Origin: Tolypothrix campylonemoides VB511288
Lineage (GTDB): Bacteria > Cyanobacteriota > Cyanobacteriia > Cyanobacteriales > Nostocaceae
DNA: 64,000 nt
NCBI GenBank assembly: GCA_000828075.3
Contig: JXCB02000001.1
Coordinates: 1,191,803 to 1,255,802, forward strand
Direction: 5' to 3'
In this document: piece after piece, positions 25,364-34,409 of the stretch
Numbering within the stretch: position 1 is the stretch's first letter
Layout: the number at the start of each line of letters is the position of its first letter
Notes under the pieces: generated by a model
The model's database searches: none
What the model was told of the DNA's origin: nothing
The model's input: only the letters and a program-made list of their open reading frames with translations
Made by a program: the position numbers and the translations under genes

Positions 25364-26383
25364 ATGCCTAATTCAATTAACCAACAAATCTTACTTAAAA
25401 GCCGCCCAGTTGGGGAACCAAAAGAAAGTGATTTCGCCCTGGTCGAAACCCCAATCACAGAACCAGGGGAAGGGGAAGTTCTCAACCGCACGATCTACCT
25501 GTCCCTCGACCCCTATATGCGTGGTCGCATGAGCGATCGCGAATCTTATGCTACTCCGGTAGAATTGGGGTCTGTGATGGTTGGTGGCACAGTCAGCCAA
25601 GTGGTGAAATCTAACCATCCCCAATTCTCAGCTGGAGACTTTGTGCTTAGTTATGACGGCTGGCAAGCCTATGGCGTATCGAAAGGCGAAACGTTGCGTA
25701 AGCTTGACCCCAATCAAGCGCCCATCTCCTATGCGTTGGGCATAACCGGGATGCCCGGAATGACGGCATACTTTGCGCTACTCGATATTGGGCAACCCCA
25801 AGCGGGCGAAACGGTTGTCGTTTCTGCTGCCTCTGGCGCAGTCGGTTGTGTAGCCGGTCAAATTGCCAAACTCAAAGGCTGTCGGGCAGTGGGGGTGGCT
25901 GGTAGTGAGGCGAAATGCGATTACGTCGTGAAAGAATTAGGGTTTGATGCCTGCATTAACCGCAAAACTCAAGACCTAAGTTCAGCACTGAAAGCTGCTT
26001 GTCCTAACGGAATCGACGTTTACTTTGACAATACAGCTGGTCCAATTTTAGAAGCTGTGTTGCAGCAGATTAATCTTGGGGCAAGAATACCACTGGTTGG
26101 TTTAATTTCGCAGTACAACGCAGAAAATTCTCCTCCTGGTCCTAATTTGATGCCACTGTTGGTTAAACGCGCTTTAATCAAAGGTTTTCTTGTTAGTGAT
26201 TACCAACACCGTCAGGCAGAGTTCATAAACGATGTTTCTCAGTGGTTGCAGGAAGATAAGCTCAAGTATAAAGAAGACGTTGTAGAGGGTCTGGAAAACG
26301 CTCCTCACGCCTTCATCGGTTTACTACAAGGGAAAAACTTTGGCAAACTGATTGTCAAAGTCAGTGACGATCCAACTCGATGA
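25364..26383 (+). CDS. NADP-dependent medium-chain oxidoreductase (CurA/YncB-like)
   Basis: 339 residues. The N-terminal block NRTIYLSLDPYMRGRMSD is the hallmark of the zinc-free MDR group that includes NADPH-dependent curcumin reductase and leukotriene B4 12-hydroxydehydrogenase. The Rossmann motif is VVVSAASGAVGCVAGQIAKL, with the CRAVGVAGS region for NADPH. It probably reduces activated double bonds of enones, a detoxification function. ATG 25364. A hairpin terminator follows at 26443. Codon use is somewhat GC-richer than its neighbours, like the following aldehyde dehydrogenase. Confidence 0.85.
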   Translation: MPNSINQQILLKSRPVGEPKESDFALVETPITEPGEGEVLNRTIYLSLDPYMRGRMSDRESYATPVELGSVMVGGTVSQVVKSNHPQFSAGDFVLSYDGWQAYGVSKGETLRKLDPNQAPISYALGITGMPGMTAYFALLDIGQPQAGETVVVSAASGAVGCVAGQIAKLKGCRAVGVAGSEAKCDYVVKELGFDACINRKTQDLSSALKAACPNGIDVYFDNTAGPILEAVLQQINLGARIPLVGLISQYNAENSPPGPNLMPLLVKRALIKGFLVSDYQHRQAEFINDVSQWLQEDKLKYKEDVVEGLENAPHAFIGLLQGKNFGKLIVKVSDDPTR

Positions 26384-26442
26384 ACACGCCTTAGAAATGA
26401 GTTACAAGCAATCCTATTTGAGGTGTGAGATGCCAGCACTTC

Positions 26443-26475
26443 AGAACCCCGACTTCTCTAAAAAGTCGGGGTTCT
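26443..26475. terminator. Hairpin terminator of the CCCGACTT family
   Basis: AGAACCCCGACTT (26443-26455) pairs with AAGTCGGGGTTCT (26463-26475). The same core (CCCGACTT...AAGTCGGG) forms the hairpin at 48712-48744, so this is a recurring terminator or repeat in the genome. Confidence 0.7.
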
Positions 26476-26857
26476 CGCCTTTCGTCGCATTTGCACCTCG
26501 TGTTTCTCTACTGGTTTGTCTTATAGCAAGAATTAGCGGAAATCGATGCTATCTGCGCCCAGCGATTCTCACACAGACGTTACGCGATCGCAATTCCCGA
26601 TATACATCTATTGCCAGAGCTAACGCATCCTAGCACATTGGCGATCGTACTAAAAAGTAGTCATAAGAACTCCAGGAAGGTATCCTCAAACACACAATAT
26701 TGAACTTGCGTCCTAACCATAGGGAAGATGAAACAGAAGCGCGATCGCAGCTACAACATACATACCATAACGCATTCGGTTTTTGTGAGATACGTCTGAT
26801 TCAGTCTGGAGCATCGGGAAGCAGTATCCAAACTCAAACCGATAAGGAGACTTTTTT
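26476..26857. other. Intergenic region upstream of the aldehyde dehydrogenase
   Basis: I see no gene. It includes a few HIP1 sites and the strong ribosome site AAGGAG just before 26858. Confidence 0.4.
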
Positions 26858-28369
26858 ATGACCACAACGACCCCAAACCGAACGACCGACTCAACTTCCA
26901 ATGCACCCGCTCCCTACACCGGATTTGATCGCTTATTCATCGGCGGACATTGGGTCACAGGTCGCTCTGAACACAAATTGCGACCGATCAACCCGTACCG
27001 CCAAGACGTGATTATGGAAATTCCGGCGGCGGACAAACGCGATCTCGAAGATGCCTATCAAGAAGCTCAACGTGCTCAAGTGGCGTGGGCGGAGACATTG
27101 CCCAGTGAGCGATCGCTGCTCATGCGTCGTGCAACTGACATTATGGATGCCCGTCGTGAGGAGATTATTTCGTGGTCGATCCGGGAGGCGGGTAGCCCGC
27201 GCAAGAAGGCAATGCTGGAATGGAAGGTAGCGCGTGATGTGATGGAACAGGCTGTTTCGGCTCCCTATGGTGCTGAGGGGCGCATTCTCCCCTCTGACAT
27301 TCCGGGTAAAGAAAGCCGGGTTTATCGCCGTCCAGTGGGTGTAGTAGCTGTAGTCAGCCCCTGGGACTTTGCCCTCAACCTTGCTAATCGCTCGGTCGCC
27401 CCTGCCCTGGCGCTGGGAAACGCGGTCGTGCTGAAACCACCCTCGAATACTCCCGTCACGGGTGGTCTGATCTTTGCCAAGATCTTTGAGGAAGCGGGAC
27501 TTCCCCCCGGTGTGCTTAGCGTTGTGGCAGGTCCAGCCCGCGAGATTGGGGATGCGTTCGTGAGCCACCCCATCCCGCGTGTCATTACCTTTACCGGCTC
27601 GACAAAAGCCGGTCGGCATATTGGGGAACTGGCAATGACTAGCCCCATCATGAAACGGGCTTCGCTCGAACTCGGCGGTAACAGTCCGCTGGTCGTTTTA
27701 GACGACGCCGATCTGGAACTGGCGGTAAATGCTGCCGTGTTTGGTAAGTTCTTGAACTCAGGTCAAATCTGCATGAGTATAAATCGGCTGATCGTCGATG
27801 AGCGTGTCTATGACGAGTTTGTCGATCGCTTTGTTGATCGCGTCCGTAATTTAAAGATGGGCGACCCGAACGATCCGGATACTGATATTGGTCCTATCAT
27901 CAATGAAGCTCAGTTGAATTCCCACCTCAAGCACATTCAACAAGCACATCAGGAGGGTGCTTGTCAACTACTCGGTGGCGACCCTGATGGACTCATGCTA
28001 CCGCCGCACGTCTTTGTCGATGTCAACAATCAGATGTCGGTGGCGCGTGAGGAGATGTTCGGACCTATCGTCTCCATCATTAAAGCCCGCGATGAAGCAC
28101 AAGCCTTGCAGGTTGCAAACGACACCGAGTACGGCTTATCGAGTGCAGTGTTCACCCGCGATGAGGGACGTGGACTGCGCTTTGCGTTGGGAATGCAAGC
28201 GGGGATGACGCACATCAACGATCAGACGGTAAACGACCTCCCGAATGCTCCCTTTGGCGGCGAGAAGAATAGCGGGATAGGACGTTTTGGTGGCAATTGG
28301 GCGATCGAGGAGTTCACCACCGATCACTGGATTACCGTGCAGCATACCCCGCGTACCTACTCCATCTGA
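26858..28369 (+). CDS. Aldehyde dehydrogenase (aromatic/benzaldehyde type)
   Basis: 503 residues. The N-terminal tail is Thr-rich. Features are VVSPWDFALNLANRSVAPAL for cofactor binding, FTGSTKAGRHIGE, LELGGNSPLVVLDDADLELA with the general-base Glu, NSGQICMSINRLIV with the catalytic Cys, and APFGGEKNSGIGRFGG near the end. The closest remembered relatives are benzaldehyde or salicylaldehyde-type dehydrogenases; the substrate is not certain. A ribosome site (AAGGAG) lies ahead of the ATG. Base composition is richer in G+C than the surroundings, which suggests acquisition from another bacterium, possibly together with the preceding oxidoreductase. Confidence 0.85.
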   Translation: MTTTTPNRTTDSTSNAPAPYTGFDRLFIGGHWVTGRSEHKLRPINPYRQDVIMEIPAADKRDLEDAYQEAQRAQVAWAETLPSERSLLMRRATDIMDARREEIISWSIREAGSPRKKAMLEWKVARDVMEQAVSAPYGAEGRILPSDIPGKESRVYRRPVGVVAVVSPWDFALNLANRSVAPALALGNAVVLKPPSNTPVTGGLIFAKIFEEAGLPPGVLSVVAGPAREIGDAFVSHPIPRVITFTGSTKAGRHIGELAMTSPIMKRASLELGGNSPLVVLDDADLELAVNAAVFGKFLNSGQICMSINRLIVDERVYDEFVDRFVDRVRNLKMGDPNDPDTDIGPIINEAQLNSHLKHIQQAHQEGACQLLGGDPDGLMLPPHVFVDVNNQMSVAREEMFGPIVSIIKARDEAQALQVANDTEYGLSSAVFTRDEGRGLRFALGMQAGMTHINDQTVNDLPNAPFGGEKNSGIGRFGGNWAIEEFTTDHWITVQHTPRTYSI

Positions 28370-28434
28370 TAAATAAGCACCAGTTGAAAGGGGATAGGGT
28401 AAGAAACTGTAACTTAATTCCTAATCACCTCTTC

Positions 28435-28599
28435 TCATAGTTCATCTTTTTGAAGAGGTTCTATGGCGTTCCGCCACGCTTCGCTATCAGCAATCAATTG
28501 ATCAACAAATTCTCTTAGCCGTTCTTGCCAGTTGGGGACGGCTTTAAGTTTTTCCCTTACTCCTGGCAAGACTTTGAACTGTACCGGTTTTACGCGCGA
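28435..28599 (-). pseudogene. Short coding remnant downstream of the IF7-like gene
   Basis: A 55-codon open stretch that looks coding (VQFKVLPGVREKLKAVPNWQ then ERLREFVDQLIADSEAWRNA) but has no ATG or GTG start. It begins directly after the stop of the IF7-like repeat gene, in the same frame. No family is recognised. It may be the remnant of a separate gene, or formerly continuous with the gene upstream. Confidence 0.3.
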
Positions 28600-28863
28600 T
28601 CAATAAAGACGACACTCTTGAGAAGAATCACTGTTATCAGTAGGCAATCCTACCTCAGCCTCCGCACGGTTCAGCATTGACTCATGCAGGTGTTTTTCAT
28701 GATGACGTTGCTGCGCCATTAACTCCCGTGCTTCTTCTTGAGTCATAGCGTCTGTCCCACTAGGATGTGCTGCTTCAGCACGATTGAGCATTGATTCGTG
28801 CAAGTGTTCGTCATGCTGGCGCTGTTGAACCATTAATTCCCGTGCTTTATCTTGAGTACTCAT
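28600..28863 (-). CDS. Tandem IF7-like repeat protein (GifA paralogue)
   Basis: 87 residues from ATG 28863 (GAGAG nearby). It contains two copies of an IF7-type unit: MSTQDKARELMVQQRQHDEH with HESMLNRAEAA, and MTQEEARELMAQQRHHEKHL with HESMLNRAEAEVGLP. The units match the N-terminal part of GifA encoded at 31696-31896 (MSTQEKARALMMRHYQLIKN, SMLERTGEELGLP). Arginines equivalent to the functional R8 and R28 of Synechocystis IF7 are kept in both units; the R21 position is Leu. The C-terminal YDRSNAAMS part is absent. It may bind glutamine synthetase or compete with IF7A; this is inference. It lies 1.3 kb from glnA in the same region. Confidence 0.7.
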   Translation of the reverse strand: MSTQDKARELMVQQRQHDEHLHESMLNRAEAAHPSGTDAMTQEEARELMAQQRHHEKHLHESMLNRAEAEVGLPTDNSDSSQECRLY

Positions 28864-29024
28864 GCAATTTTCTCTCATCAATATTTAAATTGTCCTTCTA
28901 TTTTGCAACTTAAAAAACTAAAGCAAAAGGTTAATCTGATAAATAAAACACAAATTGACAAAAAACAATTTATCGCAACTTAGATGCAGCTAATATTGTT
29001 ATGTGGTGAACACTCTCTATATCA

Positions 29025-29118
29025 GGTGGCGGAGTTTCACTCTCGATTCCCAACTATAAGAAATACTCTATATTCCCAGCAGGACCCAGGCGACCAAGTT
29101 AAACCCTTGTACTTCCAT
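29025..29118 (-). pseudogene. Duplicated fragment of tlyA
   Basis: About 94 bases match, with several substitutions and a 5-6 base deletion, the part of tlyA at 23815-23913 that encodes residues about 229-262 (WKYKGLTWSPVTGPAGNIEY). It has no frame of its own. It lies between the IF7-like gene and the apcF terminator. Confidence 0.75.
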
Positions 29119-29127
29119 GTAAAAAAA

Positions 29128-29151
29128 GCGAGTTTCCCTGAGGAAACTCGC
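29128..29151 (-). terminator. Intrinsic terminator of apcF
   Basis: GCGAGTTTCC (29128-29137) and GGAAACTCGC (29142-29151) form a 10-bp perfect stem with a 4-base loop. On the minus strand it is followed by seven T, as expected for the end of apcF. Confidence 0.85.
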
Positions 29152-29285
29152 CTTATTTTAAAACCAACAGAGCAAACTAGTGGAGCACGACAGAAATAAC
29201 TACATAGCTAGGAACAGGTTAAAAACCTGATTCTGTAAAAATTTTTCTCTCCTGACTCCTGAATTCTGACTTCTGACTCCTTGTA

Positions 29286-29795
29286 CTAGATATCTTGTTC
29301 GCTCAACTCTCTAGTCATATAATCAAACGGCTCATCTACAAAGCTCGTATTGGCAACACCTGCTGCAGCCACTTGCTCCTTGACAATATCCTTCATAATT
29401 TGGATACCGCGAACCGTGGGACCAATGGGTACCCCCAGAGAATTGTAAGTTTCGCGCAGCCCTTGCAACACACGCTCATCCAGCACATCCGTATTGCCAG
29501 CAACAAGAGCATAGGTAGCATAGCGCAGGTAGTAGTCCATATCCCGCAGACAAGCCGCATAACGGCGAGTTGTGTAGGCATTCCCACCAGGACGAATTAA
29601 CTCTGGCTGTTCTTCAAATAACTTAGAACCAGCCTGCTTAACTAGTGCCGCCGCATTTGAATTGATAGCCGCCGCTGCTTGCACGCGTGCCGTACCGCTT
29701 TCAAAGTAAGACTTGAGGCTGTCCAGCGCGTTCCTGTCGAAATATCGACCCGCAACGTCATAATTCTTAATTAAACTTGTGACTGCATCCCGCAT
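29286..29795 (-). CDS. apcF: Allophycocyanin beta-18 core subunit
   Basis: 169 residues, a phycobiliprotein: MRDAVTSLIKNYDVAGRYFD, SGTARVQAAAAINSNAAALV, and the chromophore site RRYAACLRDMDYYLRYATYA with the bilin-binding Cys. The start (RDAVTSLI) and the SKLFEEQPELIRPGGN segment distinguish ApcF from ApcB. ApcF sits in the phycobilisome core next to ApcE and takes part in energy transfer to chlorophyll. It diverges from glnA, the same arrangement as all2327/alr2328 in Anabaena PCC 7120. The terminator at 29128 ends the transcript. Confidence 0.93.
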   Translation of the reverse strand: MRDAVTSLIKNYDVAGRYFDRNALDSLKSYFESGTARVQAAAAINSNAAALVKQAGSKLFEEQPELIRPGGNAYTTRRYAACLRDMDYYLRYATYALVAGNTDVLDERVLQGLRETYNSLGVPIGPTVRGIQIMKDIVKEQVAAAGVANTSFVDEPFDYMTRELSEQDI

Positions 29796-30020
29796 TCCTT
29801 TTTCTCCTAATCAATCCTTTCTATGGTTTGATATTAATCTGACAGCTTTTAGCAAAGCTGCAACTTAAAAGTGCCTCTTGTCAAAGAAGCTCCAGCACAA
29901 AAACAATCTATAGCGCTAATTAAGGATTCTATGCTAAAGTTGACCCCTGCAAGATGAACTGTCTACTTTTGTAAAACTAGTTAAGGAAAGGTTAAACATA
30001 ACCTTTCAAACTGATGTTTT

Positions 30021-30063
30021 GTTACAAACAATACAAAATACTCCAATTTTAAATCCTTACGAT
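30021..30063 (+). promoter_or_regulatory. NtcA-activated glnA promoter
   Basis: GTTACAAACAATAC (30021-30034) is one base from the NtcA consensus GTA-N8-TAC. The -10 element TACGAT (30058-30063) starts 24 bases after it, the spacing of class II NtcA promoters. The layout closely resembles the nitrogen-regulated glnA promoter of Anabaena PCC 7120. It lies about 100 bases upstream of the glnA start. Confidence 0.8.
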
Positions 30064-30160
30064 ATTCTAGGTGTCTCGTGGATTTGGATTTACAAGCCGG
30101 GTCAACATGCTTTGAACACTCTGGTTTTACTATGAATAAATCGGCAGATAAGGAGTAACC

Positions 30161-31576
30161 ATGACAACCCCACAAGAAGTTCTGAAGCGAATTCAGGACA
30201 ATAACATTCAGATGATCGATCTGAAATTCATCGATATGCCAGGAACCTGGCAGCACCTCACGGTTTACCATAACCAAATCGATGAAACTTCCTTCACAGA
30301 CGGCGTACCTTTCGACGGTTCTAGTATCCGGGGTTGGAAAGCCATCAATGAATCAGACATGGCGATGGTACTCGATCCCAACACTGCCTGGATCGACCCT
30401 TTCATGAAAGAGCCAACTCTAAGTATCATTTGTAGCATCAAGGAACCACGGACAGGTGAATGGTACACCCGTTGCCCCCGCGTTATTGCCCAAAAAGCAG
30501 TAGATTATCTGGTTTCCACTGGTGTTGGTGATACAGCTTTCTTTGGTCCGGAAGCCGAGTTTTTCATCTTTGATGATGTCCGCTTTGACCAAACCGCGCA
30601 CCAAGGCTACTACTACGTAGATTCGGTTGAAGGTCGTTGGAATTCTGGTAAAGAAGAAGGTCCTAACCTGGGTTACAAACCAGCCTACAAACAGGGTTAC
30701 TTCCCAGTTCCCCCCACCGATACTTTCCAAGATATCCGTACAGAAATGCTGCTGACAATGGCAGAGTGCGGCGTACCCATTGAAAAGCAGCACCACGAAG
30801 TCGCTACTGGTGGTCAGTGCGAATTGGGCTTCCGTTTTGGTAAGTTGATCGAAGCAGCCGACTGGCTGTTGACTTACAAATATGTCATCAAAAACGTAGC
30901 TAACAAGTACGGCAAAACCGTCACCTTTATGCCTAAGCCAATTTTTGGCGATAACGGCTCTGGGATGCACACCCACCAATCCATTTGGAAAGATGGTCAA
31001 CCGCTGTTTGCTGGTGATAAATACGCTGGCTTGAGTGAAACGGCGTTGCACTACATTGGCGGTATCCTCAAGCATGCACCAGCACTGCTGGCACTTACCA
31101 ACCCCACTACCAACTCTTACAAGCGCTTGGTACCTGGTTATGAAGCACCTGTAAACTTGGCTTACTCCCAAGGGAACCGTTCTGCTTCTATCCGTATTCC
31201 TTTGTCTGGTACTAACCCCAAAGCCAAGCGCTTGGAGTTCCGCTGTCCTGATGCGACTTCTAACCCCTACCTTGCCTTTGCTGCGATGCTGTGCGCTGGT
31301 TTAGATGGCATTAAGAACAAAATTGACCCAGGTCAACCTCTAGATAAGAATATTTATGAACTTTCTCCAGAAGAACTGGCGAAAGTTCCTTCAACTCCAG
31401 GTTCTCTAGAGTTGGCGTTGGAAGCACTGGAGAATGACCACGCCTTCTTGACAGAACCAGGCGTGTTCACCGAAGACTTCATTCAAACTTGGATTTCCTA
31501 CAAGCTGGATAATGAAGTCAACCCAATGCGGTTGCGTCCTCATCCCTACGAATTTGCCCTCTATTACGATGCTTAA
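30161..31576 (+). CDS. glnA: Glutamine synthetase type I
   Basis: 471 residues. Features are [15 protein letters not shown] at the N terminus, [17 protein letters not shown] in the latch/active site, the metal-binding [18 protein letters not shown], the ammonia/ATP part [15 protein letters not shown], and NRSASIRIP. It makes glutamine from glutamate, ammonia and ATP, the entry of nitrogen from nitrogen fixation in heterocysts. The start at 30161 follows AAGGAG. It is regulated by NtcA (site at 30021) and by the inactivating factor IF7A encoded just downstream on the other strand. An intrinsic terminator follows. Confidence 0.97.
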   Translation: MTTPQEVLKRIQDNNIQMIDLKFIDMPGTWQHLTVYHNQIDETSFTDGVPFDGSSIRGWKAINESDMAMVLDPNTAWIDPFMKEPTLSIICSIKEPRTGEWYTRCPRVIAQKAVDYLVSTGVGDTAFFGPEAEFFIFDDVRFDQTAHQGYYYVDSVEGRWNSGKEEGPNLGYKPAYKQGYFPVPPTDTFQDIRTEMLLTMAECGVPIEKQHHEVATGGQCELGFRFGKLIEAADWLLTYKYVIKNVANKYGKTVTFMPKPIFGDNGSGMHTHQSIWKDGQPLFAGDKYAGLSETALHYIGGILKHAPALLALTNPTTNSYKRLVPGYEAPVNLAYSQGNRSASIRIPLSGTNPKAKRLEFRCPDATSNPYLAFAAMLCAGLDGIKNKIDPGQPLDKNIYELSPEELAKVPSTPGSLELALEALENDHAFLTEPGVFTEDFIQTWISYKLDNEVNPMRLRPHPYEFALYYDA

Positions 31577-31616
31577 TTAAGAACGCTATTTGAGAGCATT
31601 TTGAAACCGTAACTAA

Positions 31617-31643
31617 AGCCACCCACGTTGGGTGGCTTTTTTT
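31617..31643 (+). terminator. Intrinsic terminator of glnA
   Basis: AGCCACCCA (31617-31625) and TGGGTGGCT (31629-31637) with a 3-base loop and a T7 run. Confidence 0.92.
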
Positions 31644-31646
31644 GGT

Positions 31647-31676
31647 GTACAGACGCGATATATCGTATCTGTACAA
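31647..31676. repeat. Degenerate palindrome of the GTA(G/C)AGAC family
   Basis: GTACAGACGCGATA and its near-complement TATCGTATCTGTAC, with two mismatches. It sits between the terminator of glnA and the end of gifA. Confidence 0.6.
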
Positions 31677-31695
31677 AATTTAATAATCTTGACAT

Positions 31696-31896
31696 CTAGC
31701 TCATAGCCGCATTACTGCGATCGTAAGTCATGCGAGCGGTAGGGTCGATTTTCCCTTGGGTAGGGTTCCAGTAAGTAGAGACTTCTCCGGGAAGACCTAA
31801 TTCCTCACCAGTACGCTCCAGCATCGATTGTTGACGATTCTTAATGAGCTGATAGTGACGCATCATTAAAGCACGAGCTTTTTCTTGAGTAGACAT
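31696..31896 (-). CDS. gifA: Glutamine synthetase inactivating factor IF7A
   Basis: 66 residues: MSTQEKARALMMRHYQLIKN, RQQSMLERTGEELGLP, and ending TYDRSNAAMS. The three arginines needed for binding to glutamine synthetase in Synechocystis IF7 (R8, R21, R28) are all present. IF7 is a natively unfolded protein that binds and inhibits GlnA when nitrogen is in excess. Position and orientation, immediately after glnA and convergent with it, equal those of asl2329 in Anabaena PCC 7120. A GGAGG ribosome site precedes the ATG; an NtcA-type operator overlaps the promoter region. Confidence 0.93.
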   Translation of the reverse strand: MSTQEKARALMMRHYQLIKNRQQSMLERTGEELGLPGEVSTYWNPTQGKIDPTARMTYDRSNAAMS

Positions 31897-31956
31897 ACGA
31901 AAGTCCTCCGTAATAATTTCAGTAATGTTATGATTAGCTGACTTTTAAGTAAATCT

Positions 31957-31987
31957 AGTATAACTCTAATTCTGTATCTAAAGTTAC
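31957..31987 (-). promoter_or_regulatory. NtcA operator and promoter of gifA
   Basis: Perfect GTA-N8-TAC (31974-31987 on the plus strand GTATCTAAAGTTAC). On the minus strand a TATACT -10 (31957-31962) follows only 11 bases downstream, so bound NtcA would cover the -35 region. This fits the known repression of gif genes by NtcA under nitrogen shortage. Confidence 0.8.
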
Positions 31988-32062
31988 GAAATAATATTTC
32001 GTTCATAAAAATTAACAATTTTCCGGCGTGGGGAGACGCACAGAAGTCTGTAGACGCGGAGC

Positions 32063-33004
32063 CTAGAGCCAATTTCCCACAAGAACATAGGGTGCCCAAA
32101 ACATTGGACGCTTGTAGCTGGGATTTTGCAACAAAGCTAGTTGAGCGTGACGAAGTGCTTCGGCTTTAGTCAGACGCGGCGTTTTGGCTAATTCTTGGTA
32201 AAATTGACTCATGAGTATGGCGGTAGACTCATCGTCTACATTCCACAAAGAAGCAAGCGTACTGCGTGCGCCAGCGCAGACAGCTATCCCAGCTAATCCT
32301 AAAGCAGCTCGATTATCCCCATTTACCGTCTCACAGGCACTGAGGACGAGCAATTCGATCGCTTCTGGTCTGTTTTCCTCTCGAATTCGCAAAAAGTCAC
32401 TCAACTCGTTTACCTTAATCTGCTTATCCCAAGAGAGAATAAACGTCTTGTCGGCGTTGGAACTAAACTGTCCGTGCGTTGCCAAGTGAACCACCTTAAA
32501 AGGCAGCGATTTCATCTGTTTTTCGATCGCCTGGGAGGTAAACTGCTGATTGAGCAGCACCTTCGTTCCTACTTGTGACTGAATCTCTTTTAACTCGCGT
32601 TCTACGTTGGGTAATGCTGAAAATCCTAAACGCGCCTCACTCAGTCCGGCTGTTAACGCCTGCAATTGTTTTCTTGGCAAGGGTTTGGGGTCGAATAGCT
32701 GTAAACCGGGAGAGAGGGCGATCGCATAGTTTTCCACCAGATATTGTTTGGCATCGTAGAGTGATGCCATCGGGATATTCCGCAATGCACCATCCAACAC
32801 AAACACCAAGGTTTTCACTTGACTTTTGGCTAAGTCTGCCTCAGCAGGTCGAATTAACCAATCATACACCCGCCCAGACAAGGACTGAACCATTCGCAGC
32901 GTGTAGGGTTGGGCGATGTTTTCACGCAGTTGCGATAACGTTCTTTCTACGTCTTGCTTCACTACATTAGTAGCGTAGTGCTTGAGGTTCTTTTGCCAGC
33001 CCTT
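32063..33004 (-). pseudogene. CHAT-domain protease, N-terminally truncated
   Basis: About 314 residues of a CHAT (caspase-like) domain: VYDWLIRPAEADL, DGALRNIPMASLYDAKQYLV, HLATHGQF with the catalytic His, and LLVLSACET with the catalytic Cys; the domain ends at APYVLVGNWL. In cyanobacteria such domains follow long TPR arrays, which are missing here. The frame opens straight after a TGA at 33005-33007 in the remains of an IS110-type element. A GTG at 32962 could start a 299-residue protein with an intact active site, so some function cannot be excluded. Related proteases act in cell-death or defence systems. Confidence 0.75.
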
Positions 33005-33072
33005 TCAACGCGAACAAATGAACTAGTAAGTCATTCCAATGATAGAAGTTGCAGATGAGTAGGAAAACTCTG

Positions 33073-34192
33073 AAGAAACACTTTCTGTAAGGCTTATGTA
33101 GCAAGGGTTGGAGAGAATGGAGTATTTTGCGTATCTTGAGGAATTGGGATAAGTTCAAGACCGAGAGCATGAGCTTTTTTCCTGAGATTTTTTAGGACTT
33201 GTTCTTGGTATTTTTTCTCGTAGTAGTCCATGCCTGGGTCAGAGTATTGTCCAGTAGTTGCCCACATTTGGTAGAACAAGCGTGCCAATTTGTGAGCAGT
33301 TGCGGTAATCGCTTTTGGGGCACCCAAGCGAGAGCGCAAGCGTCGATAAAAAGCTAAAACAAGCAGATCGGCTTTGAGTTAAAGAAAAAGCCGCCATACG
33401 AAAAGCTTTTGCCGCACGATTGACAACTGGGCGAGTTTGGGAACTTTTGACTTTACCTCCAGTAATTTTTTGACCTGGACATAAACCGTGAGCCTTGAAC
33501 AAAAGTGTTTAACACTCGCAAAGCGTTCTCTTTCTAATCCAACTTCTGACAAGATTGTTTGTACAGCTAAAGCATCAAGACCATCTATAAGGGTAAAATC
33601 GACCCCTGCAATCTGGTAAAGATATTGACGTAAATCAAAAATTGGATTGTTGCCTGTTGGCTTTTTTCTACGTTTTCTTTTGGTTGGAGGAGGTTGATCA
33701 TCAACTTTAACTTCAAAAGATGCCAAACATTTTTCAATTTCTTGATCGATAGTGGCAATCTCTTGTTGATAAACTTGATAAAGGGTTAATTCTTGCTTAA
33801 GCACAAACACATGTTCTGGGCGATAATCCCCAGTTAAGGCTTTGGCAATCTCTGTTGTGCTGCTCTTGATTCTAGGGTCTTTAAGTTTAGCTAAGACCTC
33901 CGGGTCTCGCTCGCCAGCTACAATTGCCCTGATAATTGCCATTCCCGTTAGACCAGTAATATCGCTTATCACTTTATGTAAATGTAGATTCATTTGAATA
34001 AGTGCTTTTTGCATTCGCTGCACATGACTTCCAGCACTTTTGATTAGGCATTCTCTTTGGCGAACGTAGCTACGTAAAACGCAAACTTGGTCTTCTGGGC
34101 GGAAAGAGCCAGATAATAAGCCGTAAGTGTGTAATTGCTGCAACCACTGACAGTCTTTCAAGAAACACTTTCTGTAATCCATATACAGCAAG
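33073..34192 (-). mobile_element. IS110-family remnant flanked by an 18-bp direct repeat
   Basis: Three minus-strand frames make up one broken transposase: 34191-33379 (DCQWLQQLHTYGLLSGSFRP ... LTGMAIIRAIVAGERDPEVL, DGLDALAVQTILSEVGLER), 33502-33239 (CPGQKITGGKVKSSQTRP) and 33339-33094 (RSRLGAPKAITATAHKLARL). At least two frameshifts are present. The N-terminal DEDD nuclease part is missing: homology begins at DCQW, exactly where a copy of AAGAAACACTTTCTGTAA lies (34160-34177). The second copy of that repeat is at 33073-33090 beyond the 3' end. Confidence 0.8.
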
Positions 34193-34385
34193 GCTTTTAG
34201 AGATTTAAGTGAAATGTGTTTCTTTCATATTTCACGGGAGCGAAAAACGCGCCCGTGAGAGGCTCAGATCTTGCACCTAACCGTATAACCCTGGGTTTAG
34301 TCAAAAGCAGCGCAATAAAGCTACAGCTTTTTTCTTGATTTTTCTGGTTAAAAATAAGGGTTTTAGGCTTAGTATTGTGTGTCAT

Positions 34386-34406
34386 AAGTAACCCTTAGGG
34401 TTACTT
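34386..34406. terminator. Short palindromic hairpin
   Basis: AAGTAACCC (34386-34394) and GGGTTACTT (34398-34406), 9-bp perfect arms, 3-base centre. It lies at the 3' end of the IS4-type remnant, so it may be its terminator or end structure. Confidence 0.45.
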
Positions 34407-34409
34407 GTT

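Noticed and set aside
26933..27651. Long minus-strand frames opposite the aldehyde dehydrogenase
   Set aside because: Shadow frames of a GC-rich gene; the plus-strand product has every family motif.
28984..29199. 71-residue plus-strand frame
   Set aside because: It covers the displaced tlyA fragment on the wrong strand and the apcF terminator.
30419..31171. 250-residue frame antisense to glnA
   Set aside because: Shadow of glnA; composition follows the codon structure of the real gene.
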